Assembly (NCBI GenBank): GCA_934589155.1
Contig: CAKTNP010000047.1
Span: 1-7,486, forward strand
Reading direction: 5' to 3'
Length of the DNA: 7,486 nt
Origin: an uncultured Oscillospiraceae bacterium
GTDB taxonomy: Bacteria > Bacillota > Clostridia > Oscillospirales > Oscillospiraceae
Every line of letters begins with the position of its first letter. The first letter of the stretch is position 1. Of the stretch, positions 1 to 5,945 are shown one piece after another. The notes beneath the pieces are model-generated. The model made no database searches and was not told where the DNA came from. It worked only from the letters and a program-made list of their open reading frames with translations. Both the position numbers and the translations under genes were made by a program.

Positions 1-398
1 TCCTCATAATGAAATAACGTCACGTTTCCCCTTTTTTCTTGCTCCAAAAGTGCCTCCAAAAGGTCCGGGATCCGTTGTTCCGACAAAACCCGCACCGGTT
101 TTTCGGACACGGCTTCATAGGGAATCCGGGTAGAGGCGGCGGAATCGGGAGCGCAGGTGTAAAGGCTGGCTGATTTGCCGCCGTAGAGAATTTCCAGGGC
201 ATGGGGGAAATATTCCTCATAGTACAGGCGGCCGTCCTTGGTATAGCCGTAGGCATACTCGAAGTTCTGAACGCCATAAAACAGGACCGTGGGCAAAAGC
301 GTCGCCATGTAGACGCCTTTGGACTTGTCAAACCAGCCCGGGGGCCGGGGCTCCAGGATCCGGATCCCCGACGTTGGGGAACAGTGGTAATATGCCAT
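1..398 (-). CDS. Hypothetical protein, 3' end cut by the window edge
   Basis: The frame is open from ATG at 398 to the left edge (132 full codons, no stop), so the C-terminus is missing. The start is fixed by AAAGGAG about 7 bases upstream and by an extended -10 promoter at 428-433. The visible protein begins MAYYHCSPTSGIRILEPRPP. It continues with a hydrophobic stretch (TLLPTVLFYG, about residues 33-42), then a Tyr-rich stretch (FEYAYGYTKDGRLYYEEYF, about 46-64), and ends in a Glu/Leu-rich helix-like segment. No signal peptide is visible and it looks cytosolic. I do not recognise the family. The opening YHCS...GIRILEP faintly recalls the first strand of ADP-ribosyltransferase-like folds, but that is only a guess. 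Codon use is normal for the window. An overlapping minus-strand frame from 331 to 20 is a shadow of this gene. Confidence 0.75.
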   Translation of the reverse strand, partial: MAYYHCSPTSGIRILEPRPPGWFDKSKGVYMATLLPTVLFYGVQNFEYAYGYTKDGRLYYEEYFPHALEILYGGKSASLYTCAPDSAASTRIPYEAVSEKPVRVLSEQRIPDLLEALLEQEKRGNVTLFHYE

Positions 399-427
399 AA
401 GATCGCTCCTTTCTATTGGTACCCGAA

Positions 428-436
428 ATTATAGCA
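428..436 (-). promoter_or_regulatory. Extended -10 promoter of the left-edge gene
   Basis: On the minus strand the sequence reads TGCTATAAT, a perfect -10 box (428-433) with the TG extension (434-436). It lies about 30 bases before the start codon at 398. No good -35 box lies 17 bases upstream, as is usual for extended -10 promoters. The same TGCTATAAT string precedes the membrane protein gene at the right end. Confidence 0.65.
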
Positions 437-459
437 TGGACTATAGGCAAGGACCAGTC

Positions 460-488
460 TTGTAATGAACCGGGATCTTTGATATAAT
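460..488 (+). promoter_or_regulatory. Sigma-A-like promoter pointing into the tldE terminator
   Basis: TTGTAA (460-465), a 17-base spacer and TATAAT (483-488) form a near-consensus promoter on the plus strand. No plus-strand gene follows. Transcription would start near 495 and meet the hairpin at 507-545 at once, then run antisense to the 3' end of tldE. It could make a very short RNA, or be a chance match in the AT-rich gap. Confidence 0.4.
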
Positions 489-494
489 ATAGGT

Positions 495-545
495 ACAAAA
501 AAGAAGAAATGGGGCAGCATCCCCGGCGGGGATGCTGCCCCATTT
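495..545 (-). terminator. Rho-independent terminator of the tldD-tldE operon
   Basis: A perfect 18-bp stem (507-524 pairs with 528-545, loop GGC) begins right after the tldE stop codon. On the minus strand it is followed by CTTCTTTTTTG, a good U-tract. Plus-strand RNA would be followed by ATTTGTTATTT, so it may also stop transcription from the other side. The arms contain GGGCAGCA/TGCTGCCC, shared with the hairpin at 4729-4766. Confidence 0.92.
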
Positions 546-546
546 G

Positions 547-1761
547 TTATTTCGTCACGTCCATGGCAACGGCGCAGAGCAGGTCGCCGGTCATGGGCTC
601 ATTGTGAACGGCCCCCAGGAAGTCGGCCCCCAGCAGGTCGAAGAAATTGCCGCCGATGTTCAGTTCCGGCAGCCGGCCCACCAGCTTGCCGCCTTCCATC
701 AGGTAGGACATCTGCACAGGGGTGGCGAAGTGACCGTCGGGGGTGGTGTCGCCGCCGGAGGCCAGGACCACATACACGGCCTTGCCGGGGACCAGGTCCC
801 GGAGATGCTCCGCCGTGGGATCCACATAGAACCGGTGGAAGCCCAGGCCGGGAACGCTGTCATAGGCGCTGACGGCGGTACCCAGGTCCGGCAGGCCGTA
901 TTGATCCGCGGATTTTTTGGTGGTGAGCAGGCCCGTCAAAACACCCTTTTCAATGAGGGCAGGGCGCAGGTCCGGGGCCACGGTGCCCTCGGCGTCAAAG
1001 AAGCAGCAGCCGGGGTTGGTAACGGGGTTCATATCACTCCGAAGAGACAGTTTCTCGGAAAAGACCTTCTGCCCCAGCTTGCCGCTGAGGAGGGAGGCAC
1101 CGGCCACATAGGTCTCGCCGACAAAGCTCTGGAGGAAGGTGCCGAAGAGGTCCAAGGTGCCCAGGATCACCGGGTACTTGCCGGGCTCCAGGTCGGCGGG
1201 GGTGTAAAAGGCGTTATACTGCTCCCCAAAGGCGGCCAGGATGGCATCGGGGTCGAAGCTCTTCCCGGACCAGCCCAGGAAGGTATCGAAGAGGTTTCCG
1301 GAGCCCCGGCTCTGGACGGCCAGGTCCATGGATAGTTCCCAGCCGGAGCTGACCAAATGCCGGCCCAGGGAATTGCGGTACTCGTTCCTCTGATAGTTTA
1401 GGCTGATCTTATTGGAGAAGGCGAACTTGGGGCAGCTCTCCCCCAGCCGGTCCAGGAAGGACTGCATGGTGGGAATGAACCGAGGGATGGGCAGGATCTG
1501 CTCCTCATGAAGGTCCTCCATCTGAAGGTTTCCTTCCAGCCGGCAGGGGTAAGGGATCCCCAGGGACAGGGCGTCCTTTGCCCGGGCGGTGAGGGCCGCC
1601 TCGTCGGGCTCCCCCAAACAGCCGGCGATGCCCACCACGCCGTTTTCATAGACCCGGACGGTGCCGGTGGTCTCCTCCTGCTCCCGGAAGCTGTCGATCC
1701 TGCCGCCGGTGACGTTCAGGGTCACGGAGCGGGTGGTTTCTTTCAGAAATTCTTTTTCCAT
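547..1761 (-). CDS. tldE: TldE/PmbA-type metalloprotease partner subunit
   Basis: Non-catalytic partner of TldD. In known systems the TldD/TldE heterodimer is a cytosolic zinc protease that degrades unfolded peptides and trims the microcin B17 leader and the CcdA antitoxin. The protein is 404 residues, somewhat shorter than E. coli PmbA (about 450). Family hallmarks are the EPGKYPVIL strand shared with TldD, a C-terminal half rich in Gly turns (VLASGGDTTPDGHFATPVQ) and LPELNIGGNFFDLL near the end. Where TldD has its HExxxH zinc site, this protein reads GTFLQSFVGET, so the zinc ligands are absent, as expected for TldE. I prefer ATG at 1761 because GAGGTGAG sits at the right distance. ATG at 1782 would add seven residues and overlap tldD. 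The Shine-Dalgarno overlaps the tldD stop, so translation is probably coupled. Confidence 0.93.
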   Translation of the reverse strand: MEKEFLKETTRSVTLNVTGGRIDSFREQEETTGTVRVYENGVVGIAGCLGEPDEAALTARAKDALSLGIPYPCRLEGNLQMEDLHEEQILPIPRFIPTMQSFLDRLGESCPKFAFSNKISLNYQRNEYRNSLGRHLVSSGWELSMDLAVQSRGSGNLFDTFLGWSGKSFDPDAILAAFGEQYNAFYTPADLEPGKYPVILGTLDLFGTFLQSFVGETYVAGASLLSGKLGQKVFSEKLSLRSDMNPVTNPGCCFFDAEGTVAPDLRPALIEKGVLTGLLTTKKSADQYGLPDLGTAVSAYDSVPGLGFHRFYVDPTAEHLRDLVPGKAVYVVLASGGDTTPDGHFATPVQMSYLMEGGKLVGRLPELNIGGNFFDLLGADFLGAVHNEPMTGDLLCAVAMDVTK

Positions 1762-1771
1762 AGTGCTCACC

Positions 1772-3109
1772 TCACTGTACATTCATGGACGACACCCGGA
1801 CATAGGGGCCGCCGAAGCCCACGGGCAGGCCCATCTGCTCCATCTTGCCGCAGCCGCCGGTGACGAAGGACAGCAGTTCCACGTCCCGGGTCAGCCCGTC
1901 GATGAGGCCCAGGGTCTCAAACACGGAGCCGGTGATGACGCTGATCTGAGCCGGGCGGCCCAGCTTGCCGTCCACGATCTCATAGGCGAGACAAGGGGCG
2001 ATGGTGAAGGTGCTCATGCCGCTGCCGTGGCGGATGGTCTTGATGAAATAGCCCTTTTGAATGGGGGCGATGAGCCGGTCGAAGTCCATGTCGCCGCCCT
2101 CGATATAGGTGGTAGTCATACGGACGATGGGCTCAAAGGTGCAGTCGATGGCCCGGGCGTTGCCGGTGAGGCCCTCGTCCAGGGCGGCGGCGGTCTGGGC
2201 GCTGTGGAGGCGGCCCGCCAGGACGCCGTTTTTGATGAGATAATTCTTCCGGGCCTTGGTGCCCTCGTCGTCATAGGGCACGTAGCCGGAGCCGGGGACC
2301 CCGCCCCACTCGGCAATGGACAAAATGGGGGAGCCTACGGTCTTGCCCAGCTGCCACTCCTCCCGCATGGTCTCGTCGGAGAGCATGAAGTCGGACTCGG
2401 ACTTGTGGCCGAAGGACTCATGGGCGAAGACGCCGGCGGCCTCCGGGGACAGGACCACGGGATACTTGCCAGGCTCCACAGGGACGGAGTTCCGGAGGAA
2501 GTTGGCTCCCTCCGCCACGGCGGAGCGGATCTCCGCCTCCAGACCCCGGATCTCGGAGAAGCGGGTGGCGCCCTGCTGCCAGTGGTCGGAGAACTTCTTC
2601 TCCCCCTCGGCCATGTCGAAGGACATGGCCACGCCGCAGGTCTGATAATCATAAGTAATATCGGCCCCCAGGCTGGACCGGAAGCGGAAGAGGCTATTGC
2701 GGTCCAGATACCGGGCCGAAGGCATGGTGACGCAGGGATCCTCGGTCAAAAGGGGCAGATAGGACAGGAGCAGGTCCCGCTTCTCCTTCGTGGGAACGTC
2801 CCGGACGGAGCAGTCGGCGAAGGTCAGCACCGTATCCCGGTTCCGCTCGAACCGGCGGACCATGGGGTCCTCCAGAATGTTGGGGTTGGGGGTGGCGGCA
2901 TCGTAAAGGCCGTCCAGAGTCTTCTGCAAATGGGCCAGGTCCGTTACGGAGGCGTAGTACCAGAGCTTGCCGTCGTAGACCCGGAGAAAGGCACGCTGTT
3001 CCGTCCGGACCAGCAGGTCCATGAGGACGCCGTTCTGATAGGAGATGGTGGTGCGGCACCGGTCCTCGGTCCGAACGTCGGCATAAAAGCCGTCGCGGAA
3101 TTGAATCAT
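1772..3109 (-). CDS. tldD: TldD zinc metalloprotease, catalytic subunit
   Basis: Catalytic half of the TldD/TldE protease, cytosolic, 445 residues (E. coli TldD is 481). The zinc site HESFGH (HExxxH) is at residues 230-235, just after the strand EPGKYPVVL. The third ligand expected in the family, a Cys near the C-terminus, is present as GGCGK (Cys420). Other family signatures are PYDDEGTKA (278-286) and TYIEGGD (334-340). All catalytic features look intact. The start at 3109 is supported by AAAGGAGG eight bases upstream and by a promoter 40 bases further out. The stop (1772-1774) merges with the ribosome binding site of tldE, so the two are made together. It is divergent from the peptide/SPASM/PqqD locus. 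TldD/TldE pairs are common chromosomal genes, so adjacency alone does not prove a joint function. Confidence 0.96.
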   Translation of the reverse strand: MIQFRDGFYADVRTEDRCRTTISYQNGVLMDLLVRTEQRAFLRVYDGKLWYYASVTDLAHLQKTLDGLYDAATPNPNILEDPMVRRFERNRDTVLTFADCSVRDVPTKEKRDLLLSYLPLLTEDPCVTMPSARYLDRNSLFRFRSSLGADITYDYQTCGVAMSFDMAEGEKKFSDHWQQGATRFSEIRGLEAEIRSAVAEGANFLRNSVPVEPGKYPVVLSPEAAGVFAHESFGHKSESDFMLSDETMREEWQLGKTVGSPILSIAEWGGVPGSGYVPYDDEGTKARKNYLIKNGVLAGRLHSAQTAAALDEGLTGNARAIDCTFEPIVRMTTTYIEGGDMDFDRLIAPIQKGYFIKTIRHGSGMSTFTIAPCLAYEIVDGKLGRPAQISVITGSVFETLGLIDGLTRDVELLSFVTGGCGKMEQMGLPVGFGGPYVRVSSMNVQ

Positions 3110-3145
3110 TGAGAATATCCTCCTTTGTGCTGCGATTTTGCACTA

Positions 3146-3174
3146 ATCATACACCCGGACCCCCGGAAATGCAA
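3146..3174 (-). promoter_or_regulatory. Promoter of the tldD-tldE operon
   Basis: On the minus strand TTGCAT (3169-3174), a 17-base spacer and TATGAT (3146-3151) precede tldD. Transcription would start near 3139, leaving a leader of about 30 bases that carries AAAGGAGG (about 3119-3126). Confidence 0.65.
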
Positions 3175-3195
3175 GAAAATCCAGGAAGATCCGGG

Positions 3196-3215
3196 CCGCC
3201 CCGGAATCGGGGCGG
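3196..3215. repeat. GC-rich inverted repeat between the divergent genes
   Basis: CCGCCCCG (3196-3203) and CGGGGCGG (3208-3215) form an 8-bp stem with loop GAAT. It lies just upstream of the tldD -35 box. It has only a weak T-rich run on the plus side (AAATCTTTCG) and none on the minus side. It could be an operator or an old terminator; the function is unknown. Confidence 0.45.
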
Positions 3216-3232
3216 GAAATCTTTCGATCTCA

Positions 3233-3260
3233 TTCAGATAACGTTTGGATTCGGCATAAT
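3233..3260 (+). promoter_or_regulatory. Weak candidate promoter for the SPASM/peptide genes
   Basis: TTCAGA (3233-3238), a 16-base spacer and CATAAT (3255-3260) lie on the plus strand before the SPASM frame. The -10 box overlaps the only plausible ATG (3259). A transcript from here would therefore start inside the frame and could still carry the downstream peptide genes. It is the only candidate I see for this locus. Confidence 0.3.
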
Positions 3261-3879
3261 GCTGCACAAAAAAAATAAGGGGGAATTTATACAATCCGGA
3301 AGGCAGGAGGATCTCCGGGATCTGGTGGAGGAGCTCCACGAACGGTTCGGGGAATACCGGAATTTCAGCGTGTACAGCCACCTGCTGTTTGAAGTTGCGG
3401 CGGGAAAGACCCACCTGCGGGCGGCGGAGGACCGGAAGGCCCTGTCGGCCCGGCAGGACCGGCTGTATGAGACCATGAAGGCCTATGGCATTGCCGCGAA
3501 GCACGTCCTCAGCCACCGGCTGCGGCTGAACCAGTGCATGGCGGACAGCGGCAGCTGCCGTACCATCCTGCCCGGTGGGGAACTGGGGGTCTGCGACCAT
3601 TACAGCGAGGACAATTTCGTAGGGCACCTGGACCGGGAGGAGCCGGACCAGGAGATGGTCCGGAGCTTCCGGGAGTACCGGGAGCCGGGGCCGGAGTGCG
3701 GAGGGTGCTTTTACTATCCCGACTGCATGCGGCTGAAGAAGTGCGAGCCCTTCTCCGGGTGCTATCCGGAGACCCGGGAGCAGATCCGGAAGCGGACCCT
3801 GGACGACATGGAAAATACCTTCGAGGCCTGGCGGAAGCACCAGGCGGCGGAGGAGGAAAATGAGTTGGAGTTTTGTTGA
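3259..3879 (+). CDS. Radical SAM/SPASM peptide maturase, N-terminally truncated (probable pseudogene)
   Basis: Counted from ATG 3259 the frame gives 206 residues that match only the C-terminal part of a radical SAM/SPASM maturase. The SPASM cysteines are clear: C93, then C100-x11-C112 with the typical G-x4-C ending, then C147-x2-C150-x5-C156-x5-C162 and C168. In known enzymes these bind two auxiliary [4Fe-4S] clusters and help dock the peptide substrate. The preceding region (RFGEYRNFSVYSHLLFEV, about 29-46) looks like the end of the barrel. The CxxxCxxC of the radical SAM core is absent here and nowhere in the window, so more than half of a normal enzyme is missing. No good ribosome binding site precedes 3259, and the frame stays open back to 3109, which supports truncation over a genuine short gene. 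Its stop is 16 bases before the first peptide gene. Catalysis is not expected. A role as a stand-alone substrate-binding protein cannot be excluded. Confidence 0.8.
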   Translation: MLHKKNKGEFIQSGRQEDLRDLVEELHERFGEYRNFSVYSHLLFEVAAGKTHLRAAEDRKALSARQDRLYETMKAYGIAAKHVLSHRLRLNQCMADSGSCRTILPGGELGVCDHYSEDNFVGHLDREEPDQEMVRSFREYREPGPECGGCFYYPDCMRLKKCEPFSGCYPETREQIRKRTLDDMENTFEAWRKHQAAEEENELEFC

Positions 3880-3895
3880 TTAGGAGGAAACAACA

Positions 3896-4069
3896 TTGAA
3901 ACAGTATCAAAGAGCGGATATGAAAATCATTAATATTGTGCCGCTGGATGCGGGAAGATTCTCCAAATATTGCGTGATCTCTCCGGGGCAGGGCGAGATC
4001 GACAGCGGACCGGTGATCGACGGTTGTACCTCGAACCTTTGTTGGTCCGAGTGGGACGAGGCCGACTAA
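3896..4069 (+). CDS. Putative RiPP precursor peptide A (57 residues)
   Basis: The frame starts at TTG 3896 with a perfect AGGAGG (3882-3887) eight bases upstream, overlapping the end of the SPASM gene, and ends with TAA at 4067. The peptide begins MKQYQRADMKIINIV. It has Cys at 26, 44 and 49 and Trp at 50 and 53, with a C-terminal part GCTSNLCWSEWDEAD. Its N-terminus shares with the next two peptides the pattern Y4-x2-A7-[D/E]-[M/L]-[K/E]-I11, and a Cys at exactly residue 26 as in peptide B. The conserved front and variable Cys-bearing tail suggest leader plus core, but no family name can be given. An internal ATG at 3920 has a poorer ribosome binding site. The DNA is clearly less GC-rich than the flanking genes. 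Its place next to a SPASM gene and a PqqD gene is the main functional clue. Confidence 0.68.
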   Translation: MKQYQRADMKIINIVPLDAGRFSKYCVISPGQGEIDSGPVIDGCTSNLCWSEWDEAD

Positions 4070-4099
4070 CGCGGCGGCCGCATAAATCAAGCAAGGATC

Positions 4100-4240
4100 G
4101 TGGAACGGTATATCGGAGCCGAACTGGAGATCGTTGAGTTTGCTCTTGGGAATAGTGTCTTTTCTTCCGGCTGGTGCAATTCTAACCCAAACGAGGGCAA
4201 AACCGGCGGTGGAGATGTGTATAGAGTGCCCGGAATTTAG
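4100..4240 (+). CDS. Putative RiPP precursor peptide B (46 residues, GTG start)
   Basis: From GTG 4100 to TAG 4238 the frame encodes a peptide opening MERYIGAELEIVEF, with GWC at 24-26 and a Gly-rich, charged tail ending YRVPGI. It lies in the same reading frame as peptide A, separated by the TAA and ten codons. The GTG start is chosen because M-E-R-Y lines up with M-K-Q-Y of A and M-D-Y of C, putting Y4, A7, I11 and C26 in the same register as A. The ribosome binding site is poor: AAGGA lies only two bases before the GTG, so translation may depend on coupling to peptide A or be lost. It could instead be a read-through extension of A. A second frame at 4215-4265 encodes a Cys-rich end (CIECPEFSLCW), so a frameshift in the tail is possible. 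Existence as a peptide-family copy is fairly sure; expression is not. Confidence 0.5.
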   Translation: MERYIGAELEIVEFALGNSVFSSGWCNSNPNEGKTGGGDVYRVPGI

Positions 4241-4302
4241 TCTGTGCTGGGGCCAGAACAACTGACGCCCAGGATAGATTGCGGAAAAGGAGACGAATAC
4301 CA

Positions 4303-4431
4303 ATGGACTATTTGCCCGCGGAGCTGGAAATTGTGAAACTCAGCAATACGAACGTACTGGCAACATCGACCTGTGAGGTCGTTTTCCCGATCATTGAGGG
4401 CGAGGACTGCGCCCCCATCGAGATCCATTGA
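4303..4431 (+). CDS. Putative RiPP precursor peptide C (42 residues)
   Basis: ATG 4303 follows AAAAGGAG with a 10-base gap, and the frame ends at TGA 4429. The peptide begins MDYLPAELEIVKL and has Cys at 24 and 36. It shares YxxAELEIV with peptide B almost word for word and the same layout with A: Tyr at 3-4, Ala three residues on, and first Cys about 21-22 residues after the Tyr. After that Cys the three sequences are unrelated, and C ends in an acidic, Pro-containing tail (EGEDCAPIEIH). The gap to the PqqD-like gene is 29 bases and holds that gene's ribosome binding site, so the two are probably cotranscribed. Short Firmicute peptides with an ELEIV-type front are familiar to me as precursor-like sequences. 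The modification and activity are unknown. Confidence 0.65.
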   Translation: MDYLPAELEIVKLSNTNVLATSTCEVVFPIIEGEDCAPIEIH

Positions 4432-4460
4432 TTTTACGCTGAAAAAGGGAGAAGTGCGGC

Positions 4461-4718
4461 ATGAAGCTGAAGGATACCTTTGTGACCCAGGAAATGGACG
4501 GCGAGCAGGTCATGGTGGAGGCCGGAGGCGGCTTCTCCGGCATGGTCCGCAGCAACGCCACCGCCGCGTTCATCATCGACCGGCTGAAGGAGGAGACCAC
4601 TCCGGAGGCGATCCTGGAGGCCATGGTCCAAAAATACGACGGGCCCCGGGAGCAGATGGCATCGGACATCGACATGGTGCTGGAGAATCTGCGGGAGATC
4701 GGCGCCCTGGTGGAATAA
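4461..4718 (+). CDS. PqqD-like RiPP recognition protein
   Basis: This 85-residue protein fits the PqqD family (PF05402), whose usual length is 80-100. An N-terminal beta region (KDTFVTQEMDGEQVMVEAGGG, about 4-24) is followed by NATAAFIIDRLKEETTPEAI (about 32-51), the helix-turn-helix-like segment typical of the family, and an acidic C-terminal helix (DIDMVLENLREIGAL). Known PqqD proteins bind the leader of a precursor peptide and present it to a radical SAM/SPASM enzyme. That fits the neighbours here, three candidate precursors and a SPASM remnant upstream. No catalytic residues are expected. The start is set by GGGAG nine bases before ATG 4461. PqqD-like proteins also occur beside nucleotidyltransferases and HPr-kinase-like proteins in polysaccharide or lasso-peptide loci, so the partner cannot be fixed from this window alone. 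Confidence 0.87.
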   Translation: MKLKDTFVTQEMDGEQVMVEAGGGFSGMVRSNATAAFIIDRLKEETTPEAILEAMVQKYDGPREQMASDIDMVLENLREIGALVE

Positions 4719-4728
4719 GGGGAAATTT

Positions 4729-4766
4729 GCAAGGGCAGCACCGTAAAAACGCGGTGCTGCCCTTGC
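4729..4766 (+). terminator. Intercistronic hairpin between the PqqD-like and nucleotidyltransferase genes
   Basis: A perfect 15-bp stem (4729-4743 pairs with 4752-4766, loop TAAAAACG) starts 10 bases after the PqqD-like stop and ends just before the next ribosome binding site. There is no U-tract on either strand. It is therefore more likely an mRNA-stabilising or attenuating hairpin than a full terminator. Its arms share GGGCAGCA/TGCTGCCC with the tldE terminator. Confidence 0.6.
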
Positions 4767-4785
4767 CGCAAAAGGAGAAATGGGG

Positions 4786-5940
4786 ATGAACACGGAAAGC
4801 AGCCGAGGGCTGCTCTATCTGATGGGCTGCGGCCTCAAGGACCGGCAGCCGGAGGAGGCGCTCCTGCAAGAGCTGGACCCGGAAGAACTGTACCGGCAGG
4901 CCCGGCGTCACTCGGTGACGGCCCTGGTATGCACGGCGCTGGAGGGGGCAGCGGTCTTTCGTCAGGCGGGGCCGAAGATCCGGCAGAAATTTCTGGACCG
5001 GAGAAACCAGGCCATCCGCCGGGCCATGCTCTTTGACGCGGAGCGGCGGGCGGTATCGGACCGGATGGAGGCTCTGGGCATCTGGCACGTGGCCCTCAAG
5101 GGAAGCCTGCTCCAGAATCTATACCCCAAATACGGCAGCCGGGAAATGACGGATGTGGACATGCTCATCGATCCCGCCAAGCGGGAGACGGCCCGGGAGC
5201 TGTTCGTATCCCGGGGATACCGGGTGGAATCCTACGGGGAGGACATCCACGACGTGTACATAAAGGCCCCCGTGTACAACTTTGAGATCCACGACAGGCT
5301 GTTTCAAAGCTGCTACCCGGTGTTCTCCGAATATTACGGCGGGATCCGGGAGAGGCTATTGCCGGCGGAGGGGCGGCGGTTCGAGCTGCGGTTCTCCCCG
5401 GAAGATTTTTACGTATTCTTCGAGGCCCACGCCTACAAGCACTATCATCTGGGGGGCACCGGGGTCCGGACCCTGGGGGACCAGTACATTCTGGACCACG
5501 GGATGACGGGGCTGGACCGGGCCTATGTGGACCGGGAGCTGGAACGGCTGGGGATCCTGGCCTATGCCAGGAAGAGCCGGAGCCTGGCGGAGAAGCTGTT
5601 CGGGGGCGAGGCGCCCCGGCTGGAGGATCTGACGGGATCGGAGCGGGAGGCGCTGGACTACTGCCTGGGGTCCAACACCTACGGCACGGCGGCCAACGCC
5701 ATGCGCAACCGGCTCCAGGAGGCCCAGAAGGATCCGGGGCCCATTACCGGGGCCACGAAGTTCCGGTATCTCATGGGGTGGCTGTTCCCCGGCCGAGAGA
5801 CCATCCGGGAGATCCATCCCCTGATCTACCGATGCCCGGTGCTGCTGCCCTTTTACTGGGTGTGGCGGCTGGCGGCCAAGGGACTGGGGCACTGGCGGCG
5901 GAACCGGGCGGAATGGTCCCGGGTGAAGCAGGCAAAATAA
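4786..5940 (+). CDS. Nucleotidyltransferase family protein (NTP_transf_5-like)
   Basis: The 384-residue protein looks like the uncharacterised nucleotidyltransferase family PF14907. The key block is ALKGSLLQNLYP (about 103-114), with the KG pair, followed by REMTDVDMLID (about 119-129), whose DxD is the expected metal-binding pair of the polymerase-beta-like fold. A later EIHDRL (about 167-172) and FFEAHAYKHYH fit the helical part. The C-terminal 60 residues are Arg/Trp-rich (FYWVWRLAAKGLGHWRRNR). The reaction and substrate of the family are not established. Members often sit beside PqqD-like genes, as here. Start: ATG 4786 is at the right distance from AAAGGAG; ATG 4780, two codons earlier, is too close to it. 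It is separated from the PqqD-like gene by a strong hairpin, so its level may differ from that gene. Intact, with no frameshift seen. Confidence 0.87.
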   Translation: MNTESSRGLLYLMGCGLKDRQPEEALLQELDPEELYRQARRHSVTALVCTALEGAAVFRQAGPKIRQKFLDRRNQAIRRAMLFDAERRAVSDRMEALGIWHVALKGSLLQNLYPKYGSREMTDVDMLIDPAKRETARELFVSRGYRVESYGEDIHDVYIKAPVYNFEIHDRLFQSCYPVFSEYYGGIRERLLPAEGRRFELRFSPEDFYVFFEAHAYKHYHLGGTGVRTLGDQYILDHGMTGLDRAYVDRELERLGILAYARKSRSLAEKLFGGEAPRLEDLTGSEREALDYCLGSNTYGTAANAMRNRLQEAQKDPGPITGATKFRYLMGWLFPGRETIREIHPLIYRCPVLLPFYWVWRLAAKGLGHWRRNRAEWSRVKQAK

Positions 5941-5945
5941 CAGGC

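Noticed and set aside
532..1335. Plus-strand open frame opposite tldE
   Set aside because: Antisense to tldE, low-complexity Gly/Gln/Val composition, and it starts inside the terminator hairpin.
1661..3112. Long plus-strand open frame opposite tldD
   Set aside because: It is antisense to a clearly recognisable protease, has no ribosome binding site and gives a Gly/His/Ala-rich composition typical of shadow frames in GC-rich DNA.
3106..3840. 244-codon minus-strand open frame opposite the SPASM gene
   Set aside because: Antisense to the conserved cysteine motifs and without family features.
3509..4303. 264-codon minus-strand open frame across the SPASM and peptide genes
   Set aside because: Its end is a Pro/Ala/Arg/Ser low-complexity run antisense to the SPASM codons, it has no start signals, and the plus-strand genes have good ribosome binding sites and conserved motifs.
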